DNA of 14,689 nt from an uncultured Collinsella sp. Lineage in GTDB: Bacteria > Actinomycetota > Coriobacteriia > Coriobacteriales > Coriobacteriaceae. The translations under genes and the position numbers were made by a program. The stretch lies in NCBI GenBank assembly GCA_905199225.1, contig CAJKFS010000049.1:1-14689 (forward strand), in the 5' to 3' direction. Below the pieces are notes generated by a model that was given only the letters and a program-made list of their open reading frames with translations, was not told where the DNA came from and made no database searches. Shown piece by piece: positions 14,438 through 14,689 of this stretch. The first letter of the stretch is position 1. Every line of letters starts with the position of its first letter.

Positions 14438-14689
14438 CTAGCTTCCGGCCCCGAAGATCCTGCCCTCGGGCGCGAGGCTGCTTGTTTGGGCAAATGATGG
14501 GCTGTCGGATTCGACTGTCTGCATGTCATCGATTGCTGTAACTTCATTAATTGTCGGGTCATCCAGCGTGATGCCTTCGAGTGTTGCTTTTTCGAGGTCG
14601 ATTCGTTGGCGCTCTTCGGAATCCTGGCGAAGCTGCGGTAGCGCGCAGAGATGTGGTGTAAGAGGCGGGGCATGCCCCGCCTCTTCTCT
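14438..14689 (-). CDS. 3' part of an unidentified gene running off the right edge
   Basis: An open frame of 83 codons with no start in the window ends at the stop 14438-14440. It reads the terminal repeat as EAGHAPPLTPHLCALP and then an acidic, sensible-looking tail: QLRQDSEERQRIDLEKATLE, ITLDDPTINEV, and the end GRIFGAGS. Composition (acidic, A/L/I/T rich) is more protein-like than the overlapping basic frame that starts at ATG 14673. I do not recognise the family. Because the 26-bp palindrome lies inside the frame, the sequence may instead be a non-coding repeat. Confidence 0.35.
   Translation of the reverse strand, partial: REEAGHAPPLTPHLCALPQLRQDSEERQRIDLEKATLEGITLDDPTINEVTAIDDMQTVESDSPSFAQTSSLAPEGRIFGAGS
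14636..14677 (-). repeat. Right copy of 42-bp terminal inverted repeat
   Basis: It is the exact reverse complement of 1-42. Read inward from the right edge, it begins inside the palindrome and ends at GCGCGCTACCG, after which the sequence differs from the left copy. The identity stops on a codon boundary of the frame read through both copies. Confidence 0.85.
14660..14685. repeat. 26-bp perfect palindrome at the right end
   Basis: AAGAGGCGGGG-CATG-CCCCGCCTCTT-type symmetry without mismatch (stem 11 bp, four-base centre CATG). On the + strand it is followed by the pyrimidine tail ctct, so it could be a terminator of a + strand transcript. The left edge of the window starts inside the same palindrome. 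Confidence 0.75.

Noticed and set aside
14344..14673. Basic 109-codon minus-strand frame starting MPRLLHHISARYR as a gene
   Set aside because: It overlaps the more protein-like acidic frame, starts inside the palindrome, and continues through the inverted-repeat arm; its start is shared with the left end repeat and it shows no domain.

Overview
The window is high-GC DNA from an actinobacterium, most likely class Coriobacteriia (Collinsella-like). This rests on codon use, the Tat-type lipoprotein PstS, gene content and the dense hairpin-rich intergenic sequence. It is inference; there is no rRNA or other phylogenetic marker here. All genes look chromosomal. No transposase, integrase, tRNA, rRNA or CRISPR array is visible.

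Layout. 1-271: an outward-facing copy of a terminal inverted repeat, then the 3' remnant of a LOG-family (TIGR00730-like) gene. 284-425: two very long hairpins between convergent genes. 439-1299 (-): a DegV fatty-acid-binding protein, divergent from a Gph-like HAD phosphatase (1456-2118) and a PepV-like M20 dipeptidase (2173-3609), which look like a two-gene operon. 3610-4070: about 460 bases without a gene, filled with stem-loops, a 27-bp tandem repeat and the leader of the next operon. 4071-7730: a compact pstSCAB high-affinity phosphate uptake operon without phoU, closed by a strong terminator. 7894-10530: an Uup-like ABC-F ATPase and a Cof-type HAD phosphatase. 10611-11095: a DtxR/MntR-family metalloregulator behind a cluster of candidate half-sites. 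11174-11302: a nested palindrome with a 28-bp perfect outer stem.

11319-14092 (-) is a self-contained zinc/cadmium-type resistance locus. An ArsR/SmtB repressor with the alpha-5 metal-site residues comes first, then a free-standing HMA metal-binding protein, then a P1B-type efflux ATPase that has a lysine-rich tail where an HMA domain would often be. Three near-identical operator-like sites serve the locus. One lies in the 16-bp spacer of a consensus TTGACA/TATAAT promoter, one just downstream of that promoter, and a third directly before the ATPase gene.

14093-14689 has no complete gene. It holds a MITE-like inverted-repeat structure, the C-terminal part of an unidentified minus-strand frame, and a 26-bp palindrome. 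The two ends of the window carry the same 42 bp in inverted orientation, so the window either spans a whole contig ending in a repeat or is bounded by recombination sites.

Working together: Pst imports phosphate, two HAD enzymes and the dipeptidase are housekeeping metabolism, and two separate metal-sensing circuits (DtxR type and ArsR type) face each other across the large palindrome at 11174-11302.
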